64,000 bases of DNA from a candidate division WOR-3 bacterium. Lineage in GTDB: Bacteria > Hydrothermota > Tepidihabitantia > SM23-42 > JAOAFX01. Shown one piece after another: positions 8,821 through 18,498 of the stretch. The position numbers and the translations under genes are program-made. The notes under the pieces were generated by a model. The model did no database searches. It was not told the DNA's origin and saw only the letters and a program-made list of their open reading frames with translations. Location of the stretch: positions 1-64,000 of the forward strand of contig JBDRVV010000007.1 of NCBI GenBank assembly GCA_039802005.1. The letters are read 5' to 3'. Every line of letters starts with the position of its first letter. The stretch's first letter is position 1.

Positions 8821-10083
8821 ATGGATAGATTTGTAATAGAAGGCGGAAAGAGATTAACGGGTGTGGTAGAAATTTCAGGTGCAAAGAATTCAGCATTGCC
8901 AATAATCGCTGCATCGCTCCTGACCGACAAAAGAGTCATTATTGAAAATGTCCCTGATGTTATGGATGTGCATACAATGATTCAACTTGTTGAGTATCTT
9001 GGTGCTAATGTAAAGTTTAAAAAAAATATCCTTGAGATTTATACACCGAAAATAAAACGCATCATTGCCCCCTACAATATTGTTAGAAAAATGAGGGCAT
9101 CTTATTATGTACTCGGTTCTTTGATTGCACGTGAGAAAAAAGCGAGAGTTTCTCTCCCGGGTGGATGTGCAATCGGGCCAAGACCGGTTGATTTACATAT
9201 CAAAGGGATAAAAACACTTGGTTGTAATGTGGATATTGAACAGGGCTATATTGTGGCTGAATGCAAAAATTTAAAAGGGACAGAGATAAATCTTCAAGGT
9301 GCAAAGGGAACTTCGGTAGGGGCTACCATAAATGTTATGCTTGCTGCTACCGGCGCTCACGGTACAACCACTATAAATTTTGCTGCCTGTGAACCTGAAG
9401 TTGTTGATGTGGCAAATTTTTTGAGGACTTTGGGTGTGAATATAAAAGGTGCGGGAACAAATCAAATTACAATCAGGGGAAACTGGTGTCCGGTTGAAGT
9501 GCGATACAGAATCATCCCTGACCGTATTGAGGCCGGCACTTTTGCTGTAGCATCATCAATAACCAATGGTGATGTTACAATAAAGAATTGTAAACACGAA
9601 CATCTAACCGCAGTGATTGATAAACTCAGGGAGATAGGGGCTGACATTCAGGTTGGGGATAATGAAATAATTGTTAAGGGCAATAGGCCAATAAAACCGG
9701 CCGATATATTTGTGGCGCCTTACCCCGGTTTTCCCACTGATATGCAGGCCCAATTTATGGCATTGCTCTCCTTGGGGTCCGGAACGAGTACCATTAAGGA
9801 GACAATCTTTGAGAATAGATTTATGCAGGCAGTGGAATTGTCCAGAATGGGTGCTAATATCACGCTTGAAGGTGATACTGCAGTGATAAAAGGCGTAAAG
9901 AATTTGAGTGGCACCTATGTGATGGCATCTGATTTACGTGCTTCAGCCTGTCTTGTTCTGGCGGGGCTTGCGGCAAAGGGGAAGACCTATGTGCGCCGCA
10001 TTTATCATCTTGATCGGGGTTATGAAAAATTTGAAAAAAAATTGAGGATGCTTGGTGCACGGATAAAGCGAGAAAAGGAATGA
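8821..10083 (+). CDS. murA: UDP-N-acetylglucosamine 1-carboxyvinyltransferase MurA
   Basis: The 420-residue protein catalyses the first committed step of peptidoglycan synthesis, enolpyruvyl transfer from PEP to UDP-GlcNAc. The N-terminal 'GGKRLTGVVEISGAKNSALP' and the active loop 'SLPGGCAIGPRPVDLH' are diagnostic. The catalytic Cys is present (fosfomycin-sensitive type). Other family motifs are PDRIEAGTF, PYPGFPTDMQAQF and DLRASACLVLAGL. It is the first gene of an operon with ispG, overlapping it by 4 nt (ATGA). The start is set by the leaderless promoter. Confidence 0.97.
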   Translation: MDRFVIEGGKRLTGVVEISGAKNSALPIIAASLLTDKRVIIENVPDVMDVHTMIQLVEYLGANVKFKKNILEIYTPKIKRIIAPYNIVRKMRASYYVLGSLIAREKKARVSLPGGCAIGPRPVDLHIKGIKTLGCNVDIEQGYIVAECKNLKGTEINLQGAKGTSVGATINVMLAATGAHGTTTINFAACEPEVVDVANFLRTLGVNIKGAGTNQITIRGNWCPVEVRYRIIPDRIEAGTFAVASSITNGDVTIKNCKHEHLTAVIDKLREIGADIQVGDNEIIVKGNRPIKPADIFVAPYPGFPTDMQAQFMALLSLGSGTSTIKETIFENRFMQAVELSRMGANITLEGDTAVIKGVKNLSGTYVMASDLRASACLVLAGLAAKGKTYVRRIYHLDRGYEKFEKKLRMLGARIKREKE

Positions 10084-11135
10084 GAAAACAAAAGAAAGCC
10101 GTAAAGGTTGGGAACATATTTATCGGTGGTAAAAATCCTGTGGTTGTGCAATCAATGACAAAAACCAAAACTTCTGATATAAAAAAAACCGTTAATCAAA
10201 TCAAAAGACTTGAAAAATCAGGCTGTGAAATTGTTCGGCTTGCAGTTATGAACAGGATTGATGCCGAGGCATTAAAGGATATTAAAAGGCAAGTTAAAAT
10301 CCCATTGGTCGCTGATATCCATTTTGATTACCGACTGGCATTGAAATCAATAGACGCAGGTGTGGATAAGATTCGTATAAATCCCGGCAACATTGGCGAA
10401 GAGTGGAAGATAACCGAGATAATAAAAAAGGCATCGGAACATTCAATACCAATCAGAATCGGGATAAATTCTGGTTCATTACCGAAAGAGATTTTACACC
10501 GATATAAACATCCAACTACCGAAGCAATAATTGAAACACTTAATGAGACACTTGAGATTTTTTATAAACATAATTTTTCTAATATTGTAATTTCAGCGAA
10601 ATGCCCGGATGTATTAAAAACGGTTGAAGTATATGAGGCGATTGATAATAAATTTGATTTCCCATTGCATATCGGGGTTACCGAATCAGGGCTTTTGTTT
10701 TCTGGAAGTATCCGGAGTGCAATTGGTATAGGTATTTTGTTATACAAAGGGATCGGTGATACGATAAGGGTATCACTTGCTGATGACCCGGTAAAAGAGG
10801 TTGTTGCGGGATACGAAATTTTACAGGCATTGAATTTGAGAGAATACGTCCCAAGGTTGATTGTATGTCCTACCTGTGGCAGATGTGAGGTGGATTTATT
10901 AAAGATTGCTCATCAGGTAGAGAAGAGACTTAATAAGATAAAAAAACCACTTAACATTGCGGTAATGGGTTGTGTTGTAAATGGACCGGGTGAGGCAAAA
11001 GAAGCTGATTTTGGTATTGCCTGTGGAAAAGGGCTCGGTGCGGTATTTGCAAAAGGTAATGAGATAAAAAGGGTAAAAGAAAATAAATTGGTAGATACAT
11101 TATTTGAGGTGATATATGAGAACATTAATAATTGA
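10080..11135 (+). CDS. ispG: 4-hydroxy-3-methylbut-2-enyl-diphosphate synthase IspG
   Basis: The 351-residue [4Fe-4S] enzyme of the MEP isoprenoid pathway converts MEcPP to HMBPP. Motifs are VGGKNPVVVQSMTKTKT near the N-terminus, PLVADIHFDYRLA, IRINPGNIG, and the cluster ligands CPTCGRCEVDL plus VMGCVVNGPGEA. The length matches the short bacterial form without the plant/Chlamydia insert. The start overlaps murA (ATGA), and its 3' end overlaps the GATase gene by 20 nt. It implies that isoprenoid (undecaprenyl carrier) supply is co-expressed with peptidoglycan synthesis. Confidence 0.96.
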   Translation: MRKQKKAVKVGNIFIGGKNPVVVQSMTKTKTSDIKKTVNQIKRLEKSGCEIVRLAVMNRIDAEALKDIKRQVKIPLVADIHFDYRLALKSIDAGVDKIRINPGNIGEEWKITEIIKKASEHSIPIRIGINSGSLPKEILHRYKHPTTEAIIETLNETLEIFYKHNFSNIVISAKCPDVLKTVEVYEAIDNKFDFPLHIGVTESGLLFSGSIRSAIGIGILLYKGIGDTIRVSLADDPVKEVVAGYEILQALNLREYVPRLIVCPTCGRCEVDLLKIAHQVEKRLNKIKKPLNIAVMGCVVNGPGEAKEADFGIACGKGLGAVFAKGNEIKRVKENKLVDTLFEVIYENINN

Positions 11136-11721
11136 TTGTTATCTTCCAAACTCACCACAGATTGAGCATCTTTATAAGGTGATAAGTGATATCACCACTG
11201 ATGTCGTAGAAATAAAAGATGCTTCAGTTATAGGTGTTGAAGAAGATGTTAGACTTTACAACGCAATAATCATTTCAGGTTCCCAGAGAAAGCTTGCAGA
11301 GATTGGAACTTATGAACTTTATGCCAATGTGGGGGAGATGATAAAAAGATGTGAAAAACCAATATTGGGTATATGTTTTGGACATCAATTGATATCAATG
11401 GCGTTCTACGAAGATGTTGTGCCAATGGGTCAGAAGATTGAGGGGTATTATATGGTGAAAAGGGTAAATCATGACGAACTATTTGAAGGACTACCGGAAA
11501 AATTTTTGGTGATGGAAGGGCATGAAGAAATGGTGAAGAATCTCCCTTATGAATTTGTTTTGCTTGCAGAATCACCAAACTGCCCTATAGAGGCAATGAA
11601 GCATAGAACTTTACCCATTTATGGAGTTCAATTCCACCCTGAGAGATATGATGATAAACATCCAGCAGGTGGTATAATACTTGAAAACTTTTTTAAGGTT
11701 GCAAGTTTTTTCATAAAATAA
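11116..11721 (+). CDS. Class I glutamine amidotransferase-like protein
   Basis: The 201-residue stand-alone GATase domain has the nucleophile elbow 'LGICFGHQLISMAF' (Cys) and the 'GVQFHPERYDD' motif (His, Glu). The triad is therefore complete and amidohydrolase activity is plausible. It resembles the GuaA/PabA/TrpG family. The true GMP synthase is encoded at 41566, so this is a paralogue of unknown acceptor, possibly a GMP-synthase-like GATase. The start lies inside the ispG 3' end, indicating translational coupling. Confidence 0.8.
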   Translation: MRTLIIDCYLPNSPQIEHLYKVISDITTDVVEIKDASVIGVEEDVRLYNAIIISGSQRKLAEIGTYELYANVGEMIKRCEKPILGICFGHQLISMAFYEDVVPMGQKIEGYYMVKRVNHDELFEGLPEKFLVMEGHEEMVKNLPYEFVLLAESPNCPIEAMKHRTLPIYGVQFHPERYDDKHPAGGIILENFFKVASFFIK

Positions 11722-11755
11722 AAAATGGAGTAAAAAAATGAAGAGGAGATAAAAA

Positions 11756-12976
11756 ATGAAAAAAGACATTGATTATTTTATGAAAGAAAATGATGTTAGC
11801 GCTATTATTGGAATCGGTAGTCCGCATAATGATGCGGTAATGTATTATCTTTTGAATGGTGTCAATGTAAATGGTTGGTATATTAAAAAATACAAGTCGC
11901 CCGCCTATGTGCTACATTCTGAAATTGAACGCGAAGAGGCACTAAAAACAGGATTGAAGACGATAAGTTTCAACAGATACAATCTGAACGAGATATATAA
12001 CAAATATAAAGATAGGGTTAAAGCGAATGCCGTATTTCTTTATACTGTACTAAAAGACCTCAAAATAAAAGGCAGGATTGCTTTCTATGGTAATGCACCG
12101 CTCGGTTATGGTTACAATTTTTTGAAACAGTTAAAAAGGCTTGATAAAAATCTGGAAATTTTATATGAACCAGAAAAAACAATGATAATGAGATTGAGAA
12201 TGACAAAAGGCGAGGATGAGATAGAGCGGATAAAAAAGGTTAGGAAGGGTGTTGTAAATGCATTTTCAAAGACGATTGAATGGGTGCGAAAGATGAAGGT
12301 GAAGGATGGTTTTATTTATAAAGAAAAAAATGACAAATTGCTCATAAGGGATTTAAAAAAGAATATTTCTAATGAATTATTCAAAGAAGGCTATATTAAC
12401 TCAAGCGGTATGATACTGGCGCAGGGTAGGGATGCTGGTGTTCCGCATAATGCAGGTAAAGATAATGAGCCAATAAAATTAGGAAAGACGATCGTATTTG
12501 ATATATTCCCTCAGGAAATTGGTGGGGGATATTTTTTTGATTTTACAAGGACGGTCTGCTTTGGTTATGCACCAGATTACACAAAAAAGGATTTTGAACT
12601 TGTAAAAGAGGCGCAGGATGTTGCGTTTGAAAATCTAAAAGTAGGTAAGAGAACAAGGGATGTTGAAAAAAAGGTCTGCGAATATTTTGAAAAACATAAC
12701 CATCCGACTTTTTTATCCAATCCCAAAACCCAGGTCGGTTATTGTCATTCATTAGGCCATGGACTGGGATTGAATGTCCATGAGAGCCCTTCTTTTGGAT
12801 TATTAAAGACAAATCAGGATAGACTCGAAAAGGGAATGGTATTCACAATTGAACCAGGATTGTATTATCCGGATAAAGGGTATGGGATCAGGCTTGAGGA
12901 TGTGATTTATATTGATAAGAAAGGGCAAATTGTTAACCTTACCAAATATCCCAGAGAACTTGTGGTTGAGATTTAG
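11756..12976 (+). CDS. M24 family aminopeptidase (Xaa-Pro peptidase-like)
   Basis: The 406-residue protein has an N-terminal creatinase-like domain (~1-150) and a C-terminal pita-bread domain. Metal ligands are visible: Asp in TIVFDIFPQE, Asp in FDFTRTVCF, His in HSLGHGLGLNVHESP, and Glu in FTIEPGLYYPDKGYG and IRLEDVIYI. It is probably a cytoplasmic dinuclear-metal Xaa-Pro dipeptidase or aminopeptidase; exact specificity cannot be read from sequence. A GAGGAG Shine-Dalgarno lies 8 nt before the ATG. It is the last gene of the murA operon. Confidence 0.85.
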   Translation: MKKDIDYFMKENDVSAIIGIGSPHNDAVMYYLLNGVNVNGWYIKKYKSPAYVLHSEIEREEALKTGLKTISFNRYNLNEIYNKYKDRVKANAVFLYTVLKDLKIKGRIAFYGNAPLGYGYNFLKQLKRLDKNLEILYEPEKTMIMRLRMTKGEDEIERIKKVRKGVVNAFSKTIEWVRKMKVKDGFIYKEKNDKLLIRDLKKNISNELFKEGYINSSGMILAQGRDAGVPHNAGKDNEPIKLGKTIVFDIFPQEIGGGYFFDFTRTVCFGYAPDYTKKDFELVKEAQDVAFENLKVGKRTRDVEKKVCEYFEKHNHPTFLSNPKTQVGYCHSLGHGLGLNVHESPSFGLLKTNQDRLEKGMVFTIEPGLYYPDKGYGIRLEDVIYIDKKGQIVNLTKYPRELVVEI

Positions 12977-12980
12977 GGTA

Positions 12981-13008
12981 TTGACTTTTTTGAAATTCTG
13001 GATATAAT
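12981..13008 (+). promoter_or_regulatory. Strong promoter without a downstream gene
   Basis: TTGACT (12981-12986), 16 bp, TATAAT (13003-13008), immediately after the M24 peptidase stop. No start codon or open reading frame follows before a GC-rich hairpin, so it probably drives the small RNA described next. Confidence 0.7.
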
Positions 13009-13014
13009 AAACCA

Positions 13015-13100
13015 TAAACTAATTTCGGTTGTCAAATAAAGTAGATCATCTTTCCCCTCCCGGTCGTGGCCCTCGGGCTGCGGCCGGAGGGGTTTAATAT
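13015..13100 (+). ncRNA. Putative small RNA of about 85 nt ending in an intrinsic terminator
   Basis: The segment lies between a consensus promoter (12981-13008) and a very stable hairpin at 13054-13092. The outer stem is CCCCTCC(c)GGTCG with CGGCCGGAGGGG, the inner stem GGCCC/GGGCT. It is followed by TTTAATATTTT. The hairpin has 33 G/C of 39 bases in an AT-rich genome. There is no ORF. The transcript would run convergently into the 3' end of recO. Alternatives are a bare terminator of the murA operon, or an unrecognised structured RNA family. The exact ends are inferred. Confidence 0.45.
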
Positions 13101-13834
13101 TTTATAAACCTCAAGGTATTCAAGGTAGTGCCGTTCAGATGATAAAAAATATAACTTTCTAATAGATTTTTCAATAATGGGAACACAGCAGGGTTTATTT
13201 CTAATGGGGATATGTTATCCTTGGCATTTATGATTGTTTTTATCACTTCTTTGTCCATTTTAATAACTGATTCGTCAAAATGTTCTTCACAGACAATACC
13301 ACCCGCAAATACGCTGAAATTTAATATTGTTTTATCAAAAATTGGTTTATGGCATCGGACGCAATCATTTAAATGAGGTTCCACACCCGCAAATTTGAGT
13401 AGTCTAAAGAGCATTAACAGAGCCCCCCAACCTGCTATTTTATCTTCAGTCGTGGATATTTTTTTAAAAAATCCAAGTATTTCTTCATAAAGTTGCCTAT
13501 TAGGTTCTTCCAATACAGCTGTTTTATCAACGAATTCACATATGGCTTCGCAGACAGTGAATTTCGATTGTGAAATTTTTATTCTGGAAAAGTCATCAAT
13601 GACTACCGCGTCGGATAATGTATATATATCTTTTGCTTCCCTTTTATAAAAGATTATTTCCGAAAGGGTCAATGGTTCAAGGGTGCCGCATAGTTTACTC
13701 TTTGGTCTGCGTGCACCCTTGGCAATGAGTTTTAACTTACCAAATCTTTCTGTGAAGATTGAGCAGAATAGGCTTGATTCTTTAAAAGGGAAAGTGCGGA
13801 GCACAATACCCCGGGTTTTTAAGATATTAGACAT
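13094..13834 (-). CDS. recO: DNA repair protein RecO
   Basis: The 246-residue protein mediates RecF-pathway loading of RecA on SSB-coated DNA. The N-terminal OB-fold 'TRGIVLRTFPFKESSLF...RFGKLKLIAKGARRPKS' is typical. The C-terminal domain holds a zinc-type set CVRCHKPIF plus GGIVCEEH. It is the last gene of the HD-glyQ-glyS-aspS-recO operon, 13 nt after the aspS stop. Confidence 0.92.
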   Translation of the reverse strand: MSNILKTRGIVLRTFPFKESSLFCSIFTERFGKLKLIAKGARRPKSKLCGTLEPLTLSEIIFYKREAKDIYTLSDAVVIDDFSRIKISQSKFTVCEAICEFVDKTAVLEEPNRQLYEEILGFFKKISTTEDKIAGWGALLMLFRLLKFAGVEPHLNDCVRCHKPIFDKTILNFSVFAGGIVCEEHFDESVIKMDKEVIKTIINAKDNISPLEINPAVFPLLKNLLESYIFYHLNGTTLNTLRFIKY

Positions 13835-13847
13835 CTAATTAATTTAA

Positions 13848-15554
13848 TTATTCAATCTTTAAATGAAGTTCTTTTAGTTGTTCGGGTTCAACAAAGTCAG
13901 GGATGTTTTCAAGAAGTCCTTGTGCCTGGGTAGTCTTAGGAAATGCAATTACATCCCTTATTGATTTTACACCCGCAAGGAGCATCACAATCCTTTCTAT
14001 ACCCGGTGCAATGCCGCCATGGGGCGGTGCGCCATAATCAAGGGCTTCAAGTAAAAGACCAAATTTCTCTGCGGCAGTTTTTTTGTCAACACCAAGAATC
14101 TCAAATATTCTTTCCTGCAACTCTCTATTGTGATTTCTGATACTCCCTGATGCGAGTTCGTTTCCATTTAAGACAAGGTCATACTGTCTACCTCTGACCT
14201 TTAATGGCTCGCTATCCAGATGTTTTAAATCTTCGGGTTTTGGTTGGGTAAATGGGTGGTGGCAGGGATTTATTTTACCCGTTTTTTCATCTATCTCAAA
14301 GAGTGGAAAATCATAGACCCAGAGAAAATGGAAACCTTTACCACGGAGATTTAATGTATCACCTATCTGATTTCTTAATTCACCCAGGAAATAGTAAATC
14401 TTTTTATCACCGGCAGTCGTTATCAAAAGGTCGCCATCATTAAGTCCGATCTTATTGAGAAGATTCTCTTCAATATATTTTGAAAGGGTACCACTGATAC
14501 TTCCTTCCTTTCTTAACCAGTAAATTCCACCCAGTCCTCTATTTTTCGCTTCCTCACTGAAACTATCAAGCATCTTCCTTGATATTGATTTTGCCTGCGG
14601 GATTTTAATTCCGCAAATTTTTTCTTTGTCTGCGAATGGTGGGAAATTTACTTTTTTGAAATCTTCTGTGAAATCGCTAATCTCTAAACCGAAACTGATA
14701 TCAGGTTTATCAGTGCCATATTTTGTGATAGCCTGTTCAAATGTAAATCTCTGAAATGGGATTTTTAAATCTTGATTCAATACTTTTTTAAAGATATACT
14801 GGAATAATCCTTCAATAAGAACATAAATATCTTCTTCATTTACAAATGACATTTCAAGGTCTAATTGAGTGAATTCGGGCTGACGGTCATGCCTCGGATC
14901 TTCATCGCGCATACACCGTGCGATCTGGTAATATCTTTCAAAACCTGCAACCATCAGCAATTGTTTATACATCTGGGGTGATTGGGCGAGGGCATAGAAT
15001 TTCCCAGGATATAAGCGAGATGGAACGAGATAATCCCTTGCACCCTCAGGCATACTTCTGGTAAGGATCGGTGTTTCAATTTCAATAAAATCCTTACTAT
15101 TTAAATATTCCCTTATTGCATTTACAATCTGATGGCGCATTATTATAATTCTTTGCATCGTCAGCCGTCTCAGGTCAAGGTACCTGTATTTTAAGCGTAA
15201 TTCTTCGCTTGCTTTAAGTTGTTCTTCAACAACGAAGGGTGGTGTTTTTGATTTTGAAAGGATTGTAAGTTCCATTACTGCCAGTTCAACATCGCCGGTT
15301 GGAATATCCGGGTTTTTCTGGTTTTCAGGTCTTTCCTGGACGATACCTTTTATGGCAATGCAATCTTGAAGATTTAGTTCGTTTGCTGATGGAATTTTTT
15401 TGGGATCGATTACAAGTTGTAATATTCCGGTGCGGTCTTTTAGGTCCACAAAAACAAGACCGCCGAGATTTCTTATTTTGAATATCCATCCTGCAATTTG
15501 AATGTTTTTACCTATATAGGTCTTATTTATTTGAGAATTGAAAAGTTCTTTAAT
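13848..15554 (-). CDS. aspS: Aspartyl-tRNA synthetase, apparent ATT start
   Basis: This class II synthetase has an N-terminal OB fold (GWIFKIRNLGGLVFVDLKDR), motif 2 'RDEDPRHDRQPEFTQLD', a GAD insert, and motif 3 'GIAPGIERIVMLLAG'. The only ATG/GTG/TTG in frame after the glyS stop is GTG at 15449. That GTG would delete the first 35 residues, including the conserved GW...GGLxFxDLRDR strand. Reading upstream keeps homology up to an ATT at 15554. A strong AGGAGG lies 4 nt before it, 12 nt after the TAG of glyS in the same frame. With ATT as start the product is 568 residues, near the normal ~590. Bacterial-type (GAD-containing) AspRS may be discriminating or not; this cannot be decided here. Confidence 0.9.
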   Translation of the reverse strand: MKELFNSQINKTYIGKNIQIAGWIFKIRNLGGLVFVDLKDRTGILQLVIDPKKIPSANELNLQDCIAIKGIVQERPENQKNPDIPTGDVELAVMELTILSKSKTPPFVVEEQLKASEELRLKYRYLDLRRLTMQRIIIMRHQIVNAIREYLNSKDFIEIETPILTRSMPEGARDYLVPSRLYPGKFYALAQSPQMYKQLLMVAGFERYYQIARCMRDEDPRHDRQPEFTQLDLEMSFVNEEDIYVLIEGLFQYIFKKVLNQDLKIPFQRFTFEQAITKYGTDKPDISFGLEISDFTEDFKKVNFPPFADKEKICGIKIPQAKSISRKMLDSFSEEAKNRGLGGIYWLRKEGSISGTLSKYIEENLLNKIGLNDGDLLITTAGDKKIYYFLGELRNQIGDTLNLRGKGFHFLWVYDFPLFEIDEKTGKINPCHHPFTQPKPEDLKHLDSEPLKVRGRQYDLVLNGNELASGSIRNHNRELQERIFEILGVDKKTAAEKFGLLLEALDYGAPPHGGIAPGIERIVMLLAGVKSIRDVIAFPKTTQAQGLLENIPDFVEPEQLKELHLKIE

Positions 15555-15566
15555 TTTTCCTCCTGG

Positions 15567-17630
15567 CTATGCCTTTTGTTTTTCTTTTTCGCCTTCTATG
15601 ACAATCCTTGATAGGTCAGCAAATTTCAAGAATAATTGATTGATATAATTTACAAGTGCGAGTCTGTTCCGCTGAAGGTTCTTATCTTCGCACATAACGA
15701 GAACTGCATCAAAAAATTTATCAATATCTTTGCGCAGACTGAGCAACAATTTCATTATATCGGTGTAATTTTTCTCAGGGAAAAGGGGGAGCATCTTTTC
15801 TTCAACTTCTTTTCCCTTTTGGAACAGATTTTTTTCTTCAGGTTTTTCAAATAGGGCTTCATCAATATCACCGGGTTCTTTTACATTCTTCAGAATGTTG
15901 CGGACTCTTTTCTGTCCAATCACAAGTTTAAGAAAATCCTCTTTGCCACGGAAATTTTTCAATGCTTCAGTTCTGAGTTTAGTATCATAAAGATTTAGAT
16001 TTGTATTATAAATAGCGGCATCAACCTCATCATATCTATAACCGAGTTCTTCAAGATATCTTTCAGCCCTTTCAATGAGGAAGTCTCTAATAAGAGCTTT
16101 TTCAATATTAGTTTTGTATAATTTAAGGTGTTCCCAGAAGATAGGTAATAGTTCAATGTCAAGATTATGTTTATCAATAATATTAAAGATACCATAGGCA
16201 TTTCTTCTCACACCAAGCGGGTCATAAGAGCCGGTTGGTCTCTGTCCGGAAAGGAATGCACCAATGATGTTATCGATCTTGTCAATAATGGATAATACCG
16301 CCCCTTCTTTTGATTCGGGTATTTTGTCTCCGCTGAACGAAGGTAGATAATGTTCTTTAATTGCAATGGCAACATCTTCTTTTTCACCGGCAGATTTTGC
16401 ATAGTAGTAGCCCATGATTCCCTGCAAGGAAGTGAACTCTTTTTCTCTGACCATATTTGAACAAAGGTCTGCCTTACATAGTTCCGCAGCCTTTTTTAGT
16501 GCTTCTACGTTCAAACCATTTATTGATTCAAAATTCTTTGTTGATTTTACCAGACGCATTGTTTTGTCATAGACTGTGCCCAACCCTTCTAACCAGACCA
16601 TTTCTTTTGTTGCTTCTTGCATTTTTTCAATCCCCAGTTTAAGGTCGTTCTGATAATAAAAGAGTGCATCCTGTAATCTTGATTTTAATACCCTCGCATA
16701 ACCCTGCGCGACATTTTCGGCTGCCTTTCTCCTGCCGTTGAATACACAGATGAAATTATTAGTGTCTTTTACCCAGATAAGATTGCCCAGTGCCCTGAGG
16801 GTAGTTTTGAGAACCTCTTCAGGAAGTTTTAAAAACTCTGGTTCAAATGTTCCGCTCACTGAATCAGGATATTCCACGGTGCAGTTTATTTCTTCAATCA
16901 TATTGTCGTCATAAACAGGTTCGCCTTTTAATTCTTTTGCCTTTTCATCTATCCGTGTTTTTATTATCTTGCGTCTTTCGTTCGGGTCAACAATGACTCC
17001 ACCATGCCTTAAAAAATTCATATATTCACGCGGTTTTTCCATTCTAATTGGTTCAAATGAGAAATGGAAATTGGGCATACTGTATCTCTCCGCTTCAAGC
17101 CCTGCATACTTGAACCTCAATGGTTTCCTATCAAGTAATCCTACAATCCAACGAATTGGTCTTGGGAATCTAATCTTATCTCCATTCCAGACCATGGTTC
17201 TTGGAAATTCTAAACTCGCAATTATTTTGGGAATTTCATAGTATAAAATGTCATCTGTATCCTTTGCTGGGACTTCTTTTGTAGCCGATACATATTCACC
17301 TTTTTCTGTTTTTACAATCTTAATGTCGCTTATTTTTAAATTTTGGGCATTGAGGAATCCTTCAAGCGTCTTCGTTGGTTTGCCATTTTCATCATAGGCA
17401 AATTTTTTGGGCGGACCTTGAATTTCTACTGTCTGTGGTTTTTGTTTTTTTGCTACGCCAAGAACGAGCACACCGATTCTTCTGCTTGTATAAATTTTAC
17501 GCATTGTTCTATAAAAAATTCTTTCTCGTTTGAATAGTGCCTCTATTTTTTGCAGAAGTTCGGTTGCGGTCTTGTTGAGATAACTCGGCGGGAACTCTTC
17601 AAATCCAATTTCAAGAAGGAAGTCAATCAT
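15567..17630 (-). CDS. glyS: Glycyl-tRNA synthetase beta subunit
   Basis: The 687-residue protein is the tRNA-binding subunit of the bacterial alpha2beta2 GlyRS. Family landmarks are [15 protein letters not shown] at the N-terminus, [56 protein letters not shown], and a C-terminal anticodon-binding-like helical domain. The ATG lies 8 nt inside the glyQ 3' end. Its TAG stop sits directly before the aspS Shine-Dalgarno and is in the same frame as aspS. Confidence 0.96.
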   Translation of the reverse strand: MIDFLLEIGFEEFPPSYLNKTATELLQKIEALFKRERIFYRTMRKIYTSRRIGVLVLGVAKKQKPQTVEIQGPPKKFAYDENGKPTKTLEGFLNAQNLKISDIKIVKTEKGEYVSATKEVPAKDTDDILYYEIPKIIASLEFPRTMVWNGDKIRFPRPIRWIVGLLDRKPLRFKYAGLEAERYSMPNFHFSFEPIRMEKPREYMNFLRHGGVIVDPNERRKIIKTRIDEKAKELKGEPVYDDNMIEEINCTVEYPDSVSGTFEPEFLKLPEEVLKTTLRALGNLIWVKDTNNFICVFNGRRKAAENVAQGYARVLKSRLQDALFYYQNDLKLGIEKMQEATKEMVWLEGLGTVYDKTMRLVKSTKNFESINGLNVEALKKAAELCKADLCSNMVREKEFTSLQGIMGYYYAKSAGEKEDVAIAIKEHYLPSFSGDKIPESKEGAVLSIIDKIDNIIGAFLSGQRPTGSYDPLGVRRNAYGIFNIIDKHNLDIELLPIFWEHLKLYKTNIEKALIRDFLIERAERYLEELGYRYDEVDAAIYNTNLNLYDTKLRTEALKNFRGKEDFLKLVIGQKRVRNILKNVKEPGDIDEALFEKPEEKNLFQKGKEVEEKMLPLFPEKNYTDIMKLLLSLRKDIDKFFDAVLVMCEDKNLQRNRLALVNYINQLFLKFADLSRIVIEGEKEKQKA

Positions 17631-18498
17631 TACTCTTTTCTCCTGTTATCTTTTCTAAATACAATCGCGCTGCCTCAGATGTGAGATTTCTCACCCGTGC
17701 AATCATTTTTGCCCTCTCTGATACACTTATCGCACCTCTTGCCTCAATGAGATTGAATATGTGGGAACATTTTATTGCATAGTCATATCCGGGGAATACG
17801 AGCCCTTTTTTCAGAAGTTCTTTTGATTCTGATTCAAATTCATTAAATAATAATAAAAGTCTTTTGGGGTCTGATTCTTCAAAATTGTACCTTGAAAACT
17901 CCTTTTCATTTTCTAAATATATATCACCCCAGGTTATTTCTTCATTCCATTTTATATCAAATATTGATGAGACGCCTTGAATGTTCATACATATTCTTTC
18001 CAACCCATAGGTGATTTCTACAGGGATGACTTCTAAGTCAATGCCGCCCGCCTGCTGGAAATAAGTAAACTGGGTAATTTCAAGACCATCAAGCCAGACC
18101 TCCCAGCCAATTCCCCAGGCACCGAGTGTAGGGCTCTCCCAATCGTCTTCAACAAATTTCACTTCGTGCTCACCAAGTTTAAATCCGAGTGCCTCAAGAG
18201 ATTCTAAATAGATTCTCTGTATATCTGCTGGTGCGGGTTTCATTATCACCTGGAATTGATAATATTGCTGGACACGATTAGGATTTTCGCCGTATCTGCC
18301 ATCCCTTGGTCTTCTACAGGGTTCAACATAGGCGACATTCCATGGTTTCTTGCCGAGTATTCTTAAAAATGTGGCAGGATTAAATGTGCCCGCACCCACT
18401 TCAGAATTATATGGTTCAAATATGAGGCATCCCTTTTCCTGCCAGTAGTTTTTTAATTTGAAAATTAGATTTTCAAATGTGAATATCTTTTTGCTCAT
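17623..18498 (-). CDS. glyQ: Glycyl-tRNA synthetase alpha subunit
   Basis: The 291-residue catalytic subunit of heterotetrameric GlyRS has '[22 protein letters not shown]', '[18 protein letters not shown]' and '[12 protein letters not shown]', which match the alpha subunit closely and contain the class II active-site motifs. The ATG overlaps the preceding HD gene (ATGA). The presence of the alpha/beta type rather than the single-chain type is typical of most bacteria. Confidence 0.97.
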   Translation of the reverse strand: MSKKIFTFENLIFKLKNYWQEKGCLIFEPYNSEVGAGTFNPATFLRILGKKPWNVAYVEPCRRPRDGRYGENPNRVQQYYQFQVIMKPAPADIQRIYLESLEALGFKLGEHEVKFVEDDWESPTLGAWGIGWEVWLDGLEITQFTYFQQAGGIDLEVIPVEITYGLERICMNIQGVSSIFDIKWNEEITWGDIYLENEKEFSRYNFEESDPKRLLLLFNEFESESKELLKKGLVFPGYDYAIKCSHIFNLIEARGAISVSERAKMIARVRNLTSEAARLYLEKITGEKSND

